From Tabrizicola sp. (lineage in GTDB: Bacteria > Pseudomonadota > Alphaproteobacteria > Rhodobacterales > Rhodobacteraceae), in the NCBI RefSeq assembly GCF_030373185.1, contig NZ_JAUCZH010000007.1, positions 248,001-312,000 on the forward strand: a stretch of 64,000 nt of DNA, given 5' to 3'. Both the position numbers and the translations under genes were made by a program. Below are positions 63,449 to 64,000 of the stretch, piece by piece. Each line of letters starts with the position of its first letter. Position 1 is the stretch's first letter. The notes under the pieces are model-generated. The model did no database searches. It saw only the letters and a list, made by a program, of their open reading frames with translations, and was not told where the DNA came from.

Positions 63449-63693
63449 CCCCGCTTGCGCATGTGCTGGCCCTGCCCGTCCGGGCTTACCGGTTGATCCT
63501 GTCGCCTTGGGTCGGGCATGGCTGCCGCTTTCAACCCACCTGTTCGGCCTACGCGCTTGAGGCGTTTGACAGGCATGGCGGGCTGAAGGGGGGCTATCTG
63601 ACCGTGCATCGGCTGTGCCGTTGCCACCCTTGGGGCGGGCATGGCTATGACCCGGTGCCGGGGGCCGACCCTGACCACGACGCAAGGCACTGA
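63445..63693 (+). CDS. yidD: Membrane protein insertion efficiency factor YidD
   Basis: 82 residues with the YidD core: YRLILSPWVGHGCRFQPTCSAYALEAF and the CRCHPWGGHGYDPVP ending. It supports YidC-dependent membrane insertion. It overlaps rnpA. yidC usually follows in this position, but here the next gene is the oppositely oriented engB. Confidence 0.95.
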   Translation: MTPLAHVLALPVRAYRLILSPWVGHGCRFQPTCSAYALEAFDRHGGLKGGYLTVHRLCRCHPWGGHGYDPVPGADPDHDARH

Positions 63694-63728
63694 ACCCCAA
63701 GGCGGCGGATTTCCGGCTGGGTTTGGCG

Positions 63729-64000
63729 TCACTCCAGCGTGGCGATGATGGCGCGCAGGGTTTCGATCCCCTCGCCCTTTTCGGAACTGGTGACCACGAT
63801 CTCGGGGTAGGCGGCGGGATGCTTGGCCAAGGCGGTCTTGACCTGCTCGATCACCGCCTCACGTTCCGACCGCAGGATCTTGTCCACCTTGGTCAGAACC
63901 ACCTGAAAGGTGACGGCTGACCGGTCAAGGAGCGCAAGGATCTCGGCATCGACCGCCTTGATCCCATGCCGCGCGTCAACCAGCACGAAGGCCCGGCGCA
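63729..64000 (-). CDS. engB: Ribosome biogenesis GTPase EngB/YsxC (C-terminal part)
   Basis: The frame stays open to the right edge, so only about 90 C-terminal residues are present. The sequence [21 protein letters not shown], the G4 element VLTKVDKI and the G5 region [15 protein letters not shown] match the YihA/YsxC/EngB family of TRAFAC GTPases used in 50S assembly. The G1 to G3 motifs lie outside the window. Opposite orientation to rpmH-rnpA-yidD. Confidence 0.88.
   Translation of the reverse strand, partial: RRAFVLVDARHGIKAVDAEILALLDRSAVTFQVVLTKVDKILRSEREAVIEQVKTALAKHPAAYPEIVVTSSEKGEGIETLRAIIATLE

Noticed and set aside
1-64000. Mobile elements, prophage or CRISPR
   Set aside because: No transposase, integrase, phage structural gene or regularly spaced repeat array is present on either strand.

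Overview
The window is one contiguous, high-GC chromosomal segment of an alphaproteobacterium, most probably a member of the Rhodobacteraceae. The evidence is gene content typical of that family: a glnD-murJ-trpS block, a rpmH-rnpA-yidD block, DUF2125, DUF1203 and DUF599 proteins, a DUF5928-type glycosyltransferase, and a complete beta-hydroxyaspartate cycle operon with its IclR regulator. I see no insertion sequence, prophage, CRISPR array or plasmid function. The text is almost fully coding with many 1-4 nt stop/start overlaps. Genes run off both ends (glnD on the left, engB on the right).

Layout. 1-5.1 kb: C-terminal part of glnD, murJ, an apparently inactive rhomboid and trpS. 5.1-5.8 kb is the only gene-free stretch above 300 bases; it holds a strong terminator and a possible small RNA. 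5.8-13.6 kb: a cupin/SDR/aminotransferase operon, a secreted peptidoglycan-binding-like protein, an ECF sigma factor coupled to a membrane vWA protein, Hsp20, and two tandem secreted serine proteases. 13.7-19.6 kb: glycolate oxidase glcDEF, a DUF599 membrane protein and an amine-oxidase-like flavoprotein. 19.8-26.5 kb: a four-gene MoxR/DUF58/BatA-DUF4159 operon. 26.8-35.3 kb: DUF1285, a hydroxypyruvate-isomerase-like enzyme, a zinc-finger protein, polA, DUF1203, a HIT protein, a glycosyltransferase, a sulfotransferase and a GFA-type protein. 35.3-44.1 kb: urate catabolism (puuD, LysR regulator, uraH, a puuE-uraD fusion, allE, allA and a purine permease), interrupted by a DUF2125 gene. 44.1-50.6 kb: a GAPDH and the bhcABCD operon with divergent bhcR. 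50.6-58.7 kb: a TerB/DUF533 protein, a 1191-residue oxoprolinase/hydantoinase, an M24-fold hydrolase lacking metal ligands, and a SulP transporter with a UspA protein behind a structured leader. 58.9-64 kb: tRNA-Arg(ACG), a histidine kinase, a flavin disulfide reductase with a TVP38 protein, rpmH, rnpA, yidD and partial engB.

How the genes work together. Three sets converge on glyoxylate. GlcDEF oxidises glycolate to glyoxylate, AllA releases glyoxylate from ureidoglycolate at the end of purine breakdown, and BhcABCD condenses glyoxylate with glycine and returns oxaloacetate. The window therefore reads as a C2/purine-to-glyoxylate assimilation region set in a housekeeping background. I found no unmistakably new multigene system. 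The least explained items are the ECF-sigma/vWA pair, the metal-free M24 protein beside the oxoprolinase, the serine-protease pair with a shared C-terminal tail, the pseudo-rhomboid, the SulP leader, and a family of short dispersed palindromic repeats.
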